Both the position numbers and the translations under genes were made by a program. 64,000 nt of DNA from Myxococcota bacterium (GTDB lineage Bacteria; Myxococcota_A; UBA9160; UBA6930), in the NCBI GenBank assembly GCA_028277885.1, contig JANQFK010000007.1:116541-180540 (forward strand), in the 5' to 3' direction. Shown here piece after piece: positions 8,449 through 16,109 of the stretch. The notes beneath the pieces were generated by a model. The model saw only the letters and a list, made by a program, of their open reading frames with translations, was not told the origin of the DNA and made no database searches. Within the stretch, counting starts at the first letter, position 1; every line of letters starts with the position of its first letter.

Positions 8449-9363
8449 CTGGCTCGCTCGCTCCTGCTTCTCGTCGCGTCGCTGTGGGCGAGCGGCGTCG
8501 CGGCGCCCGCCGCGTCGCAGCCCTGCCTGTCGGGCGCAGACCGCTGCGAGGCGGTGCTCGTCGACGACCCGGCCGGCTTCGCGGGCATCTGCGCGGCGCC
8601 GTGCCTCTCGGTCGCGAAGTCCGTGGAGGTCTTCGAGCCGGGCAACCCGGCGGCCCCGGGCTCCTGCGCGACGGACGAGCACACCTACGTCTACCGCCTC
8701 GCGAACCTCACGAGCCCGCCGGGCGCCGCCACCCTCCCCTTCCCCGGCGTGCCGGTGACCGGCTTCGAGATCGCGGCGGACGCCTCGCGGGTGGGCGCCG
8801 TGGGCTGGCTCGACGCTCCCGGCGTCGCCCCCGTCGACGTCGTCGCGAGCCCGCTGAACGTGGTGGGCTGGACGTTCCCCGGCGCCGACCGCTGCCCGGC
8901 CTGCCTGCGCCAGGGCGACGGGAGCGCGCCGCTCTACGTCTGCTCCTCCGCCCCGCCGCGTCCGGCCTCGGCCGCGCTCACCGCGGTCTCCCTCGGCGTC
9001 CGTAGCGAGTGCCTCGCCCCCGCCGCGCCCGCCGCCCGGCGGGCGGCCTGCGACGACGGCCTCGACAACGACGGCGACGGGCGGATCGACTTCGGCGAGG
9101 ACCCGGGCTGCGTGCATCCCTTCGGGATCGAGGACCCCCAGTGCGACGACGGCCTCGACAACGACGCCGACGGCCGGGTGGACTGGAGCGGCGCCGGGGC
9201 CGCCGGGCCGGACCCGGACTGCGCGGGCCCGACCGACAACCTCGAGGCCGAGGGCTGTGGCCCGGGCTTCGGCGCGGCCCTCGCGGCGCCCGCCCTCGCC
9301 TGGGGCCGGCGACGAGCCTTCGCGGCTCCGGGGCGCCGCCGCGCCGCCCGCCGGAGGCTGTGA
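8449..9363 (+). CDS. Secreted MopE-type protein with GC_trans_RRR tag (paralogue of the 20502 gene)
   Basis: A secreted protein of about 304 residues. No ATG, GTG or TTG precedes the signal peptide in frame. I place the start at CTG 8449, just after GGAGGGGG (8437-8444). The signal peptide reads A-R-S-L-L-L-L-V-A-S-L with an A-x-A-type site. The N-terminal domain (about residues 25-175, six or more Cys) is shared with the minus-strand gene at 19186-20502: Q-P-C-x-S-G-A-D, then A-G-F-x-G-I-C, then S-P-L-N-V-V. Two D-N-D-G-D-G repeats of MopE type follow, then the Cys-Gly / hydrophobic / Arg tail. The stop codon lies in a 20-bp palindrome. The function is unknown; surface display and metal binding are inferred. 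Confidence 0.75.
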   Translation: MARSLLLLVASLWASGVAAPAASQPCLSGADRCEAVLVDDPAGFAGICAAPCLSVAKSVEVFEPGNPAAPGSCATDEHTYVYRLANLTSPPGAATLPFPGVPVTGFEIAADASRVGAVGWLDAPGVAPVDVVASPLNVVGWTFPGADRCPACLRQGDGSAPLYVCSSAPPRPASAALTAVSLGVRSECLAPAAPAARRAACDDGLDNDGDGRIDFGEDPGCVHPFGIEDPQCDDGLDNDADGRVDWSGAGAAGPDPDCAGPTDNLEAEGCGPGFGAALAAPALAWGRRRAFAAPGRRRAARRRL

Positions 9364-9376
9364 AGCGCTTCACAGC
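9357..9376. promoter_or_regulatory. Perfect 20-bp palindrome, CRP-like
   Basis: GCTGTGAAGCGCTTCACAGC is a perfect palindrome with no loop, so a dimeric protein site is more likely than an RNA hairpin. Its core is TGTGA-N6-TCACA, the form of the enterobacterial CRP consensus. It covers the stop codon of the preceding gene and lies about 110 bases before the membrane-protein gene at 9482. A sister site with identical outer arms is at 33732-33751. Confidence 0.6.
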
Positions 9377-9481
9377 GCCGGGCCCGGGGCTTCCCCACAC
9401 TCGTTTCGTCGTCGACGACGCGGCTCCAGGTCGAGCGCGCCCGGGCCGCCGCGATCTCCGCGGCGCCGTGGAGGAAACAGG

Positions 9482-10588
9482 ATGATGGCCTCCTCGCCCT
9501 TCGACGCGTTGCGAGTGCGCGCGGGTGCCGGGGCCCGCGACCTCCCCGCCTTCAGCGTCTCCCCGGGCTGGCAGCGCCTCTTCGAGGCCTCGGGCGGGTC
9601 CCCCCTGGCCGTCGGCGCGGGGCTCGCCCTCGGTCTGGCCGCCGCCTTCCTCGTCCTCGACGGGCTCGAGGGTCGCCTGGCCGCGGTGTGGGCCGGCGAG
9701 ATCCCCTTCTGGGCCCACGTCGAGGTACGCAGCGCCGCGGTGTGCGCGCTGCTGCTGGCGGGGCTGGTGGTCACCCACCATCGCGAGGAGGCCGGCATCA
9801 CCCGCGATCTCGAGCGGCTCTCGCCCCACCTCGCCTGGAACGGCACGCATCCGCGCACCCAGCTGCGCGCCGCCATCGAGGTTCCCCGGGACCGGCTCCG
9901 GCTCGCGGGCGTCGCGGGGGCCCTTGTCGTCCTCGCCATCGTGCCGACCCTCTACCTCGAGCCCGCGCGGTTCCTGCGCCCGGAGACCTACCGGCTGCCG
10001 TCGGTGGCGTTCGACCTGCTCGTCGGTGCGGTGTTCGGCTGGACCCTGACGCGGACCCTGGTGGCCGCGGTCGTGCAGGATCGCGCCTTCGCGCGACTCG
10101 CGGACCGGGTCGCCGAGATCGACCTGCTGGACCTCGAGCCCCTGCGGCCCTTCGCCCGCCGCGGGCTGCGCCGCGCGCTGCGCTGGCTGCTGCTGGTGAC
10201 GATCGCGGTCTTCGTCTTCCTGGACGCCGGCTTCGCCGCGCCGCCGGCGCTGGTGCTGGCGGGGATCGTGGCCTTCGCGGCGTTCAGCTTCATCCTGCCG
10301 GTCTGGGGGATCCACCGACGCATCCAGGCCGAGAAGCGCTCGCTCCTCGCCGACCTGCGCGGGCGGGTCCGCGCCGAGCGGGTGCGGGCCTGCGCGCGGG
10401 AGGCCGGCGCCGAGCCCGGCGGCCACCTGGCCGACCTGCTCGCCTACGAGGCGCGCGTGGCGGCGGCGCGCGAGTGGCCCATCGACACCTCGACCCTGGT
10501 GCGCTTCGCCATCTACCTGCTGATCCCGCTGGGCTCCTGGCTGGGCGCGGCCTTCGTGGAGCGGGCCCTCGAGGCCGCCCTGGGCTGA
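9482..10588 (+). CDS. Multi-pass membrane protein of unknown function
   Basis: A 368-residue integral membrane protein that I do not recognise. About six hydrophobic segments can be seen (near residues 42-60, 83-100, 140-158, 180-195, 232-275 and 342-362). A soluble arginine-rich stretch, H-R-R-I-Q-A-E-K-R-S-L, lies before the last segment and may form a coiled coil. ATG 9482 follows GGAGGAAACAGG, a strong ribosome binding site. A second ATG follows at once. The perfect palindrome at 9357-9376 lies upstream and may control it. Confidence 0.75.
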   Translation: MMASSPFDALRVRAGAGARDLPAFSVSPGWQRLFEASGGSPLAVGAGLALGLAAAFLVLDGLEGRLAAVWAGEIPFWAHVEVRSAAVCALLLAGLVVTHHREEAGITRDLERLSPHLAWNGTHPRTQLRAAIEVPRDRLRLAGVAGALVVLAIVPTLYLEPARFLRPETYRLPSVAFDLLVGAVFGWTLTRTLVAAVVQDRAFARLADRVAEIDLLDLEPLRPFARRGLRRALRWLLLVTIAVFVFLDAGFAAPPALVLAGIVAFAAFSFILPVWGIHRRIQAEKRSLLADLRGRVRAERVRACAREAGAEPGGHLADLLAYEARVAAAREWPIDTSTLVRFAIYLLIPLGSWLGAAFVERALEAALG

Positions 10589-10692
10589 GGCCCGCCGAAG
10601 CGTCCGCCTGCGGGCGCGATCGACCGGGCGGCCGCCTTCGAGGCGGCGCGAGCGCGGTGGGCGGGCCGGGCGCGCGGCCCTACCGTCTCCCC

Positions 10693-11622
10693 ATGCGGAT
10701 CGCCTTCGTGTCGACGAGCGGGGACCGGGTGGTCGCGGAGGATCTCGACCGGCCCCACCACGCCCGGGCCTGCGCGGCGGCGGGCCTCGACCTCGAGCAC
10801 CCCTCCTGGCGCGACGCGTCCGTGGACTGGGGCGCCTACGACCTGCTCGTGCTGCGCTCGCCCTGGGACTACGCGGAGCACGTCGCGGCCTTCACGAGCT
10901 GGCTCGCCAAGGTGGAGGCCACCGGGCGGGTCCACAACCCGCCTCCGGTGGTACGCTGGAACCTCGACAAGCGCTACCTGGCGGAGCTCCGGGAGCGCGG
11001 CGTTCCCGTGATCCCCACCCGCTACGCCGCGAGCCTCGAGGAGGTGGGCGCCGCTCTCGCCGAGGCGACCACGCCCGAGGTCGTGGTGAAGCCCGTGGTC
11101 TCCGCGGGCAGCCGCAACACCGGCCGGTTTACGCCCGCCGACCCCGCGGCGCGCGAGCTCGGCCGGCGCATCCTCGGCGAGGCCCGCGAGGTCATGGTCC
11201 AGCCCTTCGCGGCCTCGGTGGCGCACGCCGGCGAGGTGTCGCTGGTGCTGTTCGACGGCGAGCTCTCCCACGCGTTCCACAAGGGCCCGCTGCTCGCCCC
11301 GGGCGGCGGGCTGCTCGGCGGCCGCTACCAGGAGAAGGTCTCGCCCATCGAGGCGAGCCCGGGCCAGCGGGAGGTGGCGCGCTGCGCCGGGGCCGCGGTG
11401 CGGGAGATCGGCCGGGAGCGCTTCGGGATCACGGAGCCGCTCCTCTACGCCCGCTTCGACGTGATCGAGCTCGACGACGGCTCGCCGGCGCTGCTCGAGG
11501 CCGAGCTCTTCGAGCCGTCCTTCTTCCTGTTCACCGGCGCGGGCTCCGCCGAGCGCTTCGCCGCCGCCGTGGAGCGCCGGGCGCGGGCTGCGAGGCGCGC
11601 CCGGGTCGGCCCAGGCCGCTAG
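10693..11622 (+). CDS. ATP-grasp enzyme
   Basis: A 309-residue protein of the ATP-grasp superfamily, which joins a carboxylate to an amine or thiol through an acyl-phosphate. The N-terminus M-R-I-A-F-V-S-T is the pre-ATP-grasp fold. L-V-L-R-S-P-W-D-Y, R-W-N-L-D-K, V-V-V-K-P-V-V-S-A-G-S and P-L-L-Y-A-R-F-D-V-I are typical of the group that includes glutathione synthase-like and RimK-like proteins. The substrate pair cannot be read. Its TAG stop shares the tetranucleotide CTAG with the stop of the convergent desaturase-like gene. Confidence 0.85.
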   Translation: MRIAFVSTSGDRVVAEDLDRPHHARACAAAGLDLEHPSWRDASVDWGAYDLLVLRSPWDYAEHVAAFTSWLAKVEATGRVHNPPPVVRWNLDKRYLAELRERGVPVIPTRYAASLEEVGAALAEATTPEVVVKPVVSAGSRNTGRFTPADPAARELGRRILGEAREVMVQPFAASVAHAGEVSLVLFDGELSHAFHKGPLLAPGGGLLGGRYQEKVSPIEASPGQREVARCAGAAVREIGRERFGITEPLLYARFDVIELDDGSPALLEAELFEPSFFLFTGAGSAERFAAAVERRARAARRARVGPGR

Positions 11623-12677
11623 GCGGTCGCGAGCTCCGTGCGGTGGCGGATCCGCGGCGCGGCGCCGGGAGGCACCGGCCGCGCGCGGCGGAAGGCCCGG
11701 TAGGCCGCCAGCCCGGAGCCGCGGGCGCGCAGGGGCACGGTGTGGAGCCCCCGGCGGATCCAGAACAGCGCGCGCCGCACGGCTCGGCGGGCTTCCGCCG
11801 TCGAACCCGCCTCGGCCGGCGCGAGGAGGACGCGGAACTGGACCCGCACGTCGCGCTGGTAGTGACGCGCCGTGGCGTCAGGGCCGGCGCGCACGCACCA
11901 CACCTCCGGGGGCAGGCGCCGGGCGCGGGTCGCCTCGGCGAGGGCCTCGACGCGGGGCGCCGGATCGCGCCGCGGGTCGAGCAGGACCCACACGTCCTCC
12001 GCGTCGCTCTCGGCGCGGGCTTCCCGGCGGGCTTCCGGCTCGGCCCGCGACCGCGGCGCGGCGTCCTCCCAGGACACCCCGGCGGCCCCGCTCGCGAGGA
12101 GGCTCTCGGCCAGCGCCTCGGCAAGCGGGCCGCGGGAGCCCTCGAGCCGGAAGCGTCGGCCCCGGACGGGGATGCCGCCGCCCACCACCCAGTCCACGAG
12201 CTTGGTGTAGGTGCTGTAGTGCGCGTCGGGATGCACGTGGTGGAGCGCGTGGTAGGGAGGCAGCGGCTGGAAGCCCGGCGCGTGGGCATCCAGGCGCTCG
12301 ATGGGGCGGTGGTTCGGGTCGAGGCCCCGGCAGGCGAGGATGTAGGCGAAGAGCGCGGTCTGGAGCCCCACCACGACGGCGACGAGAGGCCCGGGAAGCA
12401 CCAGCGCGAGGCCGCCCGAGAACGCGAGCTGGGTCCCGTACTCGGGCACGATGTGGCAGGCGACGTTGCGCCGGCGCAGCTCCCAGCGCACCTGGAGGTC
12501 CCGACCGACCCATTGGTGGTGGACGGCGTGGGGCCAGGCCAGCCTGCGCAGCCAGGCACGCTCGGAGCGCAGCATCGCGTGGAGGAGCCAGTGGACGGCG
12601 TCGAAGCCGATGGCGCCGGCCAGCCAGAGCGGCGGGCCCAGTGCGACGGCGAGCCCGATCTCTCCCCAGGACGCCAT
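11619..12677 (-). CDS. Fatty acid hydroxylase/sterol desaturase-family protein with an extra C-terminal domain
   Basis: A 352-residue protein. The N-terminal half is a membrane di-iron hydroxylase (PF04116): a hydrophobic start, then His clusters H-W-L-L-H, H-A-V-H-H and H-A-L-H-H-V-H. These ligate two irons for hydroxylation or desaturation of a lipid. The C-terminal half, from about residue 185, is soluble and arginine-rich. It has a possible Rossmann-like V-W-V-L-L-D-P-R-R-D strand that I cannot assign. ATG 12675-12677 is chosen because it opens the first membrane segment. It is divergent from the metallo-hydrolase gene, with only 31 bases between the two starts. Confidence 0.8.
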   Translation of the reverse strand: MASWGEIGLAVALGPPLWLAGAIGFDAVHWLLHAMLRSERAWLRRLAWPHAVHHQWVGRDLQVRWELRRRNVACHIVPEYGTQLAFSGGLALVLPGPLVAVVVGLQTALFAYILACRGLDPNHRPIERLDAHAPGFQPLPPYHALHHVHPDAHYSTYTKLVDWVVGGGIPVRGRRFRLEGSRGPLAEALAESLLASGAAGVSWEDAAPRSRAEPEARREARAESDAEDVWVLLDPRRDPAPRVEALAEATRARRLPPEVWCVRAGPDATARHYQRDVRVQFRVLLAPAEAGSTAEARRAVRRALFWIRRGLHTVPLRARGSGLAAYRAFRRARPVPPGAAPRIRHRTELATA

Positions 12678-12708
12678 GCCCACAGGGTAGACCAGGTATC
12701 CTCGGGCC

Positions 12709-13746
12709 ATGCCCCGCTCGAGCCTCGCCCTGCTCCTGGCCCTCGCGCTCGGGCCGGCGGCTCCCGCGCAGGCCCAGCTGGGCCCGGCGCCGCGGGACGA
12801 CGACGGCCGCTTCCGGAACCCCGTCGGACGCCTCTCCCACGGCACCTTCTCGGTGCGCTTCCCGTTCTTCGCCCGCCGGGTGATGGGCTCCTTCCGGGAT
12901 CGGCCGGATGCGCCGGAGCGCATCGACAACGACGGCGCCTTCCTGCGCGAGAACGCCCGCCACAGCGTGCCCACGGTGACCTGGGTGGGACACGCGACGC
13001 TGCTGGTGCAGATGGACCACGTGAGCTTCCTCACCGATCCGATCTGGTCCGACACGGCGAGCCCCGTCTCCTTCGCGGGCCCGCGTCGCTTCGTGGCCCC
13101 GGGGATCGCCCTCGCGCACCTGCCGCCCATCGACTTCGTCGTCGTCTCCCACAACCACTACGACCACCTCGACCTCGCCACTCTCGAGGCCCTGGCCGAG
13201 CGCGACCCGGAGACGCGCTTCTTCGTCCCCCTCGAGAACGGCGAGCGCCTGCGGAAGCGCGGCATCGCACGCGTCGAGGAGCTCGACTGGGGCGAGGCCC
13301 GGGAGCACGCCGGCGTGCGCGTGCACTGCCTTCCCGCCCAGCACTGGAGCCAGCGCGGCGTCGGCGACCAGGACACCGCCCTCTGGTCGTCCTGGGCCGT
13401 GGTGGGCGACGAGCGACGCTTCTACTTCGCCGGCGACACGGGCTACTTCGACGGCTTCGCCCGCATCGCCGAGAGCCTCGGCCCCTTCGACCTGGCCGCG
13501 CTGCCCATCGGCGCCTACGAGCCCGTGGCGATGATGCAGGCGTCCCACCTGAACCCCGAGGAGGCGATCCGGGCGGCGGGCGACCTGCACGCCCGGGCCG
13601 CCGTGGCGATGCACTTCGGTACCTTCGACCTCTCCGACGAGCCCCTCGCGGACCCGCCCCGTCGCTTCCGCGCAGCCGCGAAGGCCAGCCCCCTGGGCGA
13701 GGCCGGCGCCTGGGTGCTCCGCGTCGGCGAGACCCGGGAGTTCTGA
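12709..13746 (+). CDS. Secreted MBL-fold metallo-hydrolase
   Basis: A 345-residue metallo-beta-lactamase-fold hydrolase with a signal peptide ending near A-Q-A-Q (residues 19-23). The metal site H-x-H-x-D-H is His148, His150, Asp152 and His153. A-G-D-T-G-Y and H-F-G-T-F-D supply later ligands. W-V-G-H-A-T-L-L-V and the layout L-T-D-P-I-W-S are those of the NAPE-phospholipase D/RomA-like branch. It therefore probably cleaves a phospholipid-like or lactone substrate in the periplasm. The glutathione reductase gene follows after five bases, so the two may be co-transcribed. Confidence 0.87.
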   Translation: MPRSSLALLLALALGPAAPAQAQLGPAPRDDDGRFRNPVGRLSHGTFSVRFPFFARRVMGSFRDRPDAPERIDNDGAFLRENARHSVPTVTWVGHATLLVQMDHVSFLTDPIWSDTASPVSFAGPRRFVAPGIALAHLPPIDFVVVSHNHYDHLDLATLEALAERDPETRFFVPLENGERLRKRGIARVEELDWGEAREHAGVRVHCLPAQHWSQRGVGDQDTALWSSWAVVGDERRFYFAGDTGYFDGFARIAESLGPFDLAALPIGAYEPVAMMQASHLNPEEAIRAAGDLHARAAVAMHFGTFDLSDEPLADPPRRFRAAAKASPLGEAGAWVLRVGETREF

Positions 13747-13751
13747 CTGCG

Positions 13752-15125
13752 ATGGCGCGCTACGACTACGACCTGTTCACGATCGGCGCCGGCTCCGGCG
13801 GGGTGCGGGCCAGCCGGCTCGCCGCCGGCTTCGGCGCGCGGGTGGCCGTGGCCGAGGACCGCGACCTCGGCGGCACCTGCGTGAACGTCGGCTGCATCCC
13901 CAAGAAGCTGATGGTGTACGCCTCGCACGTGCGCGAGGAGCTCGAGGACGCCGAGGCGGGCTTCGGCTGGACCATCGGCGAGCGGCACTTCGACTGGGGC
14001 CGCTTCATCGAGAAGAAGGACGCCGAGATCCGTCGCCTGAACGGCGTCTACGAGCGCCTGCTCCACGCCGCCGGCGTCGAGATCCTCGCGGGCCGGGCCC
14101 GCGTGGTCGATCCCCACACCGTCGAGGTGGACGGGAGGCGCCTCACCGCCGCCCACGTCCTCGTGGCCACGGGCAGCCGGCCCTTCCGGCCCGCGATCCC
14201 GGGCGCCGAGCACGGGATCACGTCCGACGAGGTCTTCCACCTGAAGCAGCAGCCCGAGCGCGTCGTGATCGTGGGCGGCGGGTACATCGCCGTGGAGTTC
14301 GCGGGGATCCTGACCGGGATGGGCAGCACGGTCACCCAGCTCTACCGCGGCCCCATGTTCCTGCGGGGCTTCGACGACACCCTGCGCAGCGGTCTCGCCG
14401 ACGAGATGCGCAAGAAGGGCGTCGACCTGCGGTTCGTCCAGGACGCCGTCGAGCTCTGCCGGAGGGAGGACGGGCCGCTGTGCGTGACCCTGCGCGACGG
14501 CAGCAGCCTCGACTGCGACGAGGTCCTGTTCGCCACGGGCCGCTCGCCCAACACCGCGGACCTCGGGCTCCGCGAGGCCGGCGTGGAGCTCGACGACGCC
14601 GGCGCCATCCGTGTGGACCCCTTCTCGCGCTCCTCGGTCGACAGCATCTGGGCCATCGGGGACGTCACCAACCGGATCAACCTCACCCCGGTGGCGCTGC
14701 ACGAGGGCATCTGTCTCGCCAACACGCTCTTCAACGACCGCCCCATGCAGCCCGACCACAGCGGCGTTCCGTCCGCGGTCTTCAGCCAGCCCGTGATCGG
14801 CACCGTGGGCCTCACCGAGGCCCAGGCGCGGGAGCGCTGCGACGAGGTCCTCGTCTACTGCTCGGGCTTCCGCCCGCTCAAGCACACCCTCACCGGCCGC
14901 GACGAGAAGAGCCTGATGAAGGTGCTGGTGGACGCCGAGAGCGACCGGGTCCTCGGCATCCACGTGCTCGGGCCCGACGCCGCCGAGATCGTCCAGGGCT
15001 TCGCGGTGGCGCTGCGCTGCGGCGTCACCAAGGCGCAGCTCGACGCCACCATCGGGATCCACCCGACCGCGGCCGAGGAGCTCGTCACCCTGCGCGAGCC
15101 CGTGGGGCGCGACCTCGAGGACTAG
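13752..15125 (+). CDS. gor: Glutathione-disulfide reductase
   Basis: A 457-residue flavoprotein that reduces glutathione disulfide with NADPH in the cytoplasm. The N-terminal FAD site is G-A-G-S-G-G. The redox disulfide is G-G-T-C-V-N-V-G-C-I-P-K-K (Cys43, Cys48). The NAD(P) site is G-G-G-Y-I-A-V-E-F-A. The C-terminal catalytic box H-P-T-A-A-E-E is complete. The full motif set and length separate it from mercuric reductase and lipoamide dehydrogenase. The start ATG 13752 gives the usual Y-D-Y-D-L-F-T-I-G-A-G-S-G-G start. Confidence 0.93.
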   Translation: MARYDYDLFTIGAGSGGVRASRLAAGFGARVAVAEDRDLGGTCVNVGCIPKKLMVYASHVREELEDAEAGFGWTIGERHFDWGRFIEKKDAEIRRLNGVYERLLHAAGVEILAGRARVVDPHTVEVDGRRLTAAHVLVATGSRPFRPAIPGAEHGITSDEVFHLKQQPERVVIVGGGYIAVEFAGILTGMGSTVTQLYRGPMFLRGFDDTLRSGLADEMRKKGVDLRFVQDAVELCRREDGPLCVTLRDGSSLDCDEVLFATGRSPNTADLGLREAGVELDDAGAIRVDPFSRSSVDSIWAIGDVTNRINLTPVALHEGICLANTLFNDRPMQPDHSGVPSAVFSQPVIGTVGLTEAQARERCDEVLVYCSGFRPLKHTLTGRDEKSLMKVLVDAESDRVLGIHVLGPDAAEIVQGFAVALRCGVTKAQLDATIGIHPTAAEELVTLREPVGRDLED

Positions 15126-15236
15126 CGACCGCGCCGGGAACGTGGACCGGGATGCGCAGCGAGGTCTCGTCGCGGTCCCGCACCGGGTCGAGGGCGTTCC
15201 GGCTCGTGCCGCTCCTCGAGGGGCGCCCCGGGGCAG

Positions 15237-15935
15237 CTACGCGCCGGCGGAGGCGCGAGGTGCCGAGCCGGGGAAGCGGCGCCGCAGCGCCTCCACGATC
15301 AGGTCCACCGCGGCCTCGGGCTCGAGGGTGCCGGTGTTGACCACCAGGTCGTAGAGCACCGGGTCGTCCTGGCGGACGCCGAAGTGATGCAGGGTGAACT
15401 CGCTGCGCTTCTGGTCGAGCAACGCCAGGCGCTTCTCCGCGACGTCGGGTGCCAGCCCCTCCGAGGCGGCGAGCCGCTCGGCCCGCACCGCCACGGAAGC
15501 GACCAGCAGCACCCGCAGCGCGCTTCTCGCGGGCAGCACGCTCGTGGCTCCCCGTCCCAGCAGCACCGCGGAGCCGCGGCGACCGAGGGTGGTGATGGCC
15601 CGCGCCACCTCGCGCAGGTAGTCGGTCTCGGTGAAGGAGCGCAGGTGGAAGAGGTCCGCGACGACCCGGTCGATGGTGCTCAGGACCTGCTCGTCCACGC
15701 CCTCGACGAGGCGCTGCCGGATGCCCTGCTCCTGGGCGATGCTCTCGAGGATCTCGCGGCCGAAGAAGCCGTAGTCGAGCCGCTCGGCCACGCCCCGGCC
15801 GACCCGGGCGCCCCAGGCGTGGGGCAGCCGCGAGATGGCGACGCAGGGGCGCGGGGGCTCGTCGCTGCGCGGCTGCTGGATCTCCCAGCGGCGCATCTGG
15901 CGGTTGATCAGGGCGCCGACGTTGTGTGTGGCCAA
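15237..15935 (-). CDS. Cytidylate kinase-like family protein
   Basis: A protein of about 232 residues from the cytidylate kinase-like family (PF13189). These are P-loop-like proteins often found without a proven substrate. Visible family signatures are I-N-R-Q-M-R-R-W-E near the N-terminus, G-R-G-A-T-S-V-L-P near residue 120 and V-N-T-G-T-L-E-P near the C-terminus. The usual P-loop is degenerate (A-I-S-R-L-P-H-A-W-G-A), so kinase activity is uncertain. I place the start at TTG 15935, because the segment after it matches the family N-terminus. It has no strong ribosome binding site. Confidence 0.75.
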   Translation of the reverse strand: MATHNVGALINRQMRRWEIQQPRSDEPPRPCVAISRLPHAWGARVGRGVAERLDYGFFGREILESIAQEQGIRQRLVEGVDEQVLSTIDRVVADLFHLRSFTETDYLREVARAITTLGRRGSAVLLGRGATSVLPARSALRVLLVASVAVRAERLAASEGLAPDVAEKRLALLDQKRSEFTLHHFGVRQDDPVLYDLVVNTGTLEPEAAVDLIVEALRRRFPGSAPRASAGA

Positions 15936-16109
15936 GGACGAGAGGCTACCGCCGGGCGGACAGGCGTCGAGACCCGGAACGCCCCACGGCGATCCGCCTC
16001 GCAGCCCGGGGACCGGACCTCGCGGGGGCTGGTCGGGCCCGGTGTTCGACCGGTCCCAGCGAGCGGGCGGCGCGCAGCGACGACCGCGAGGCTGCGCCAG
16101 ACTGCTTGC

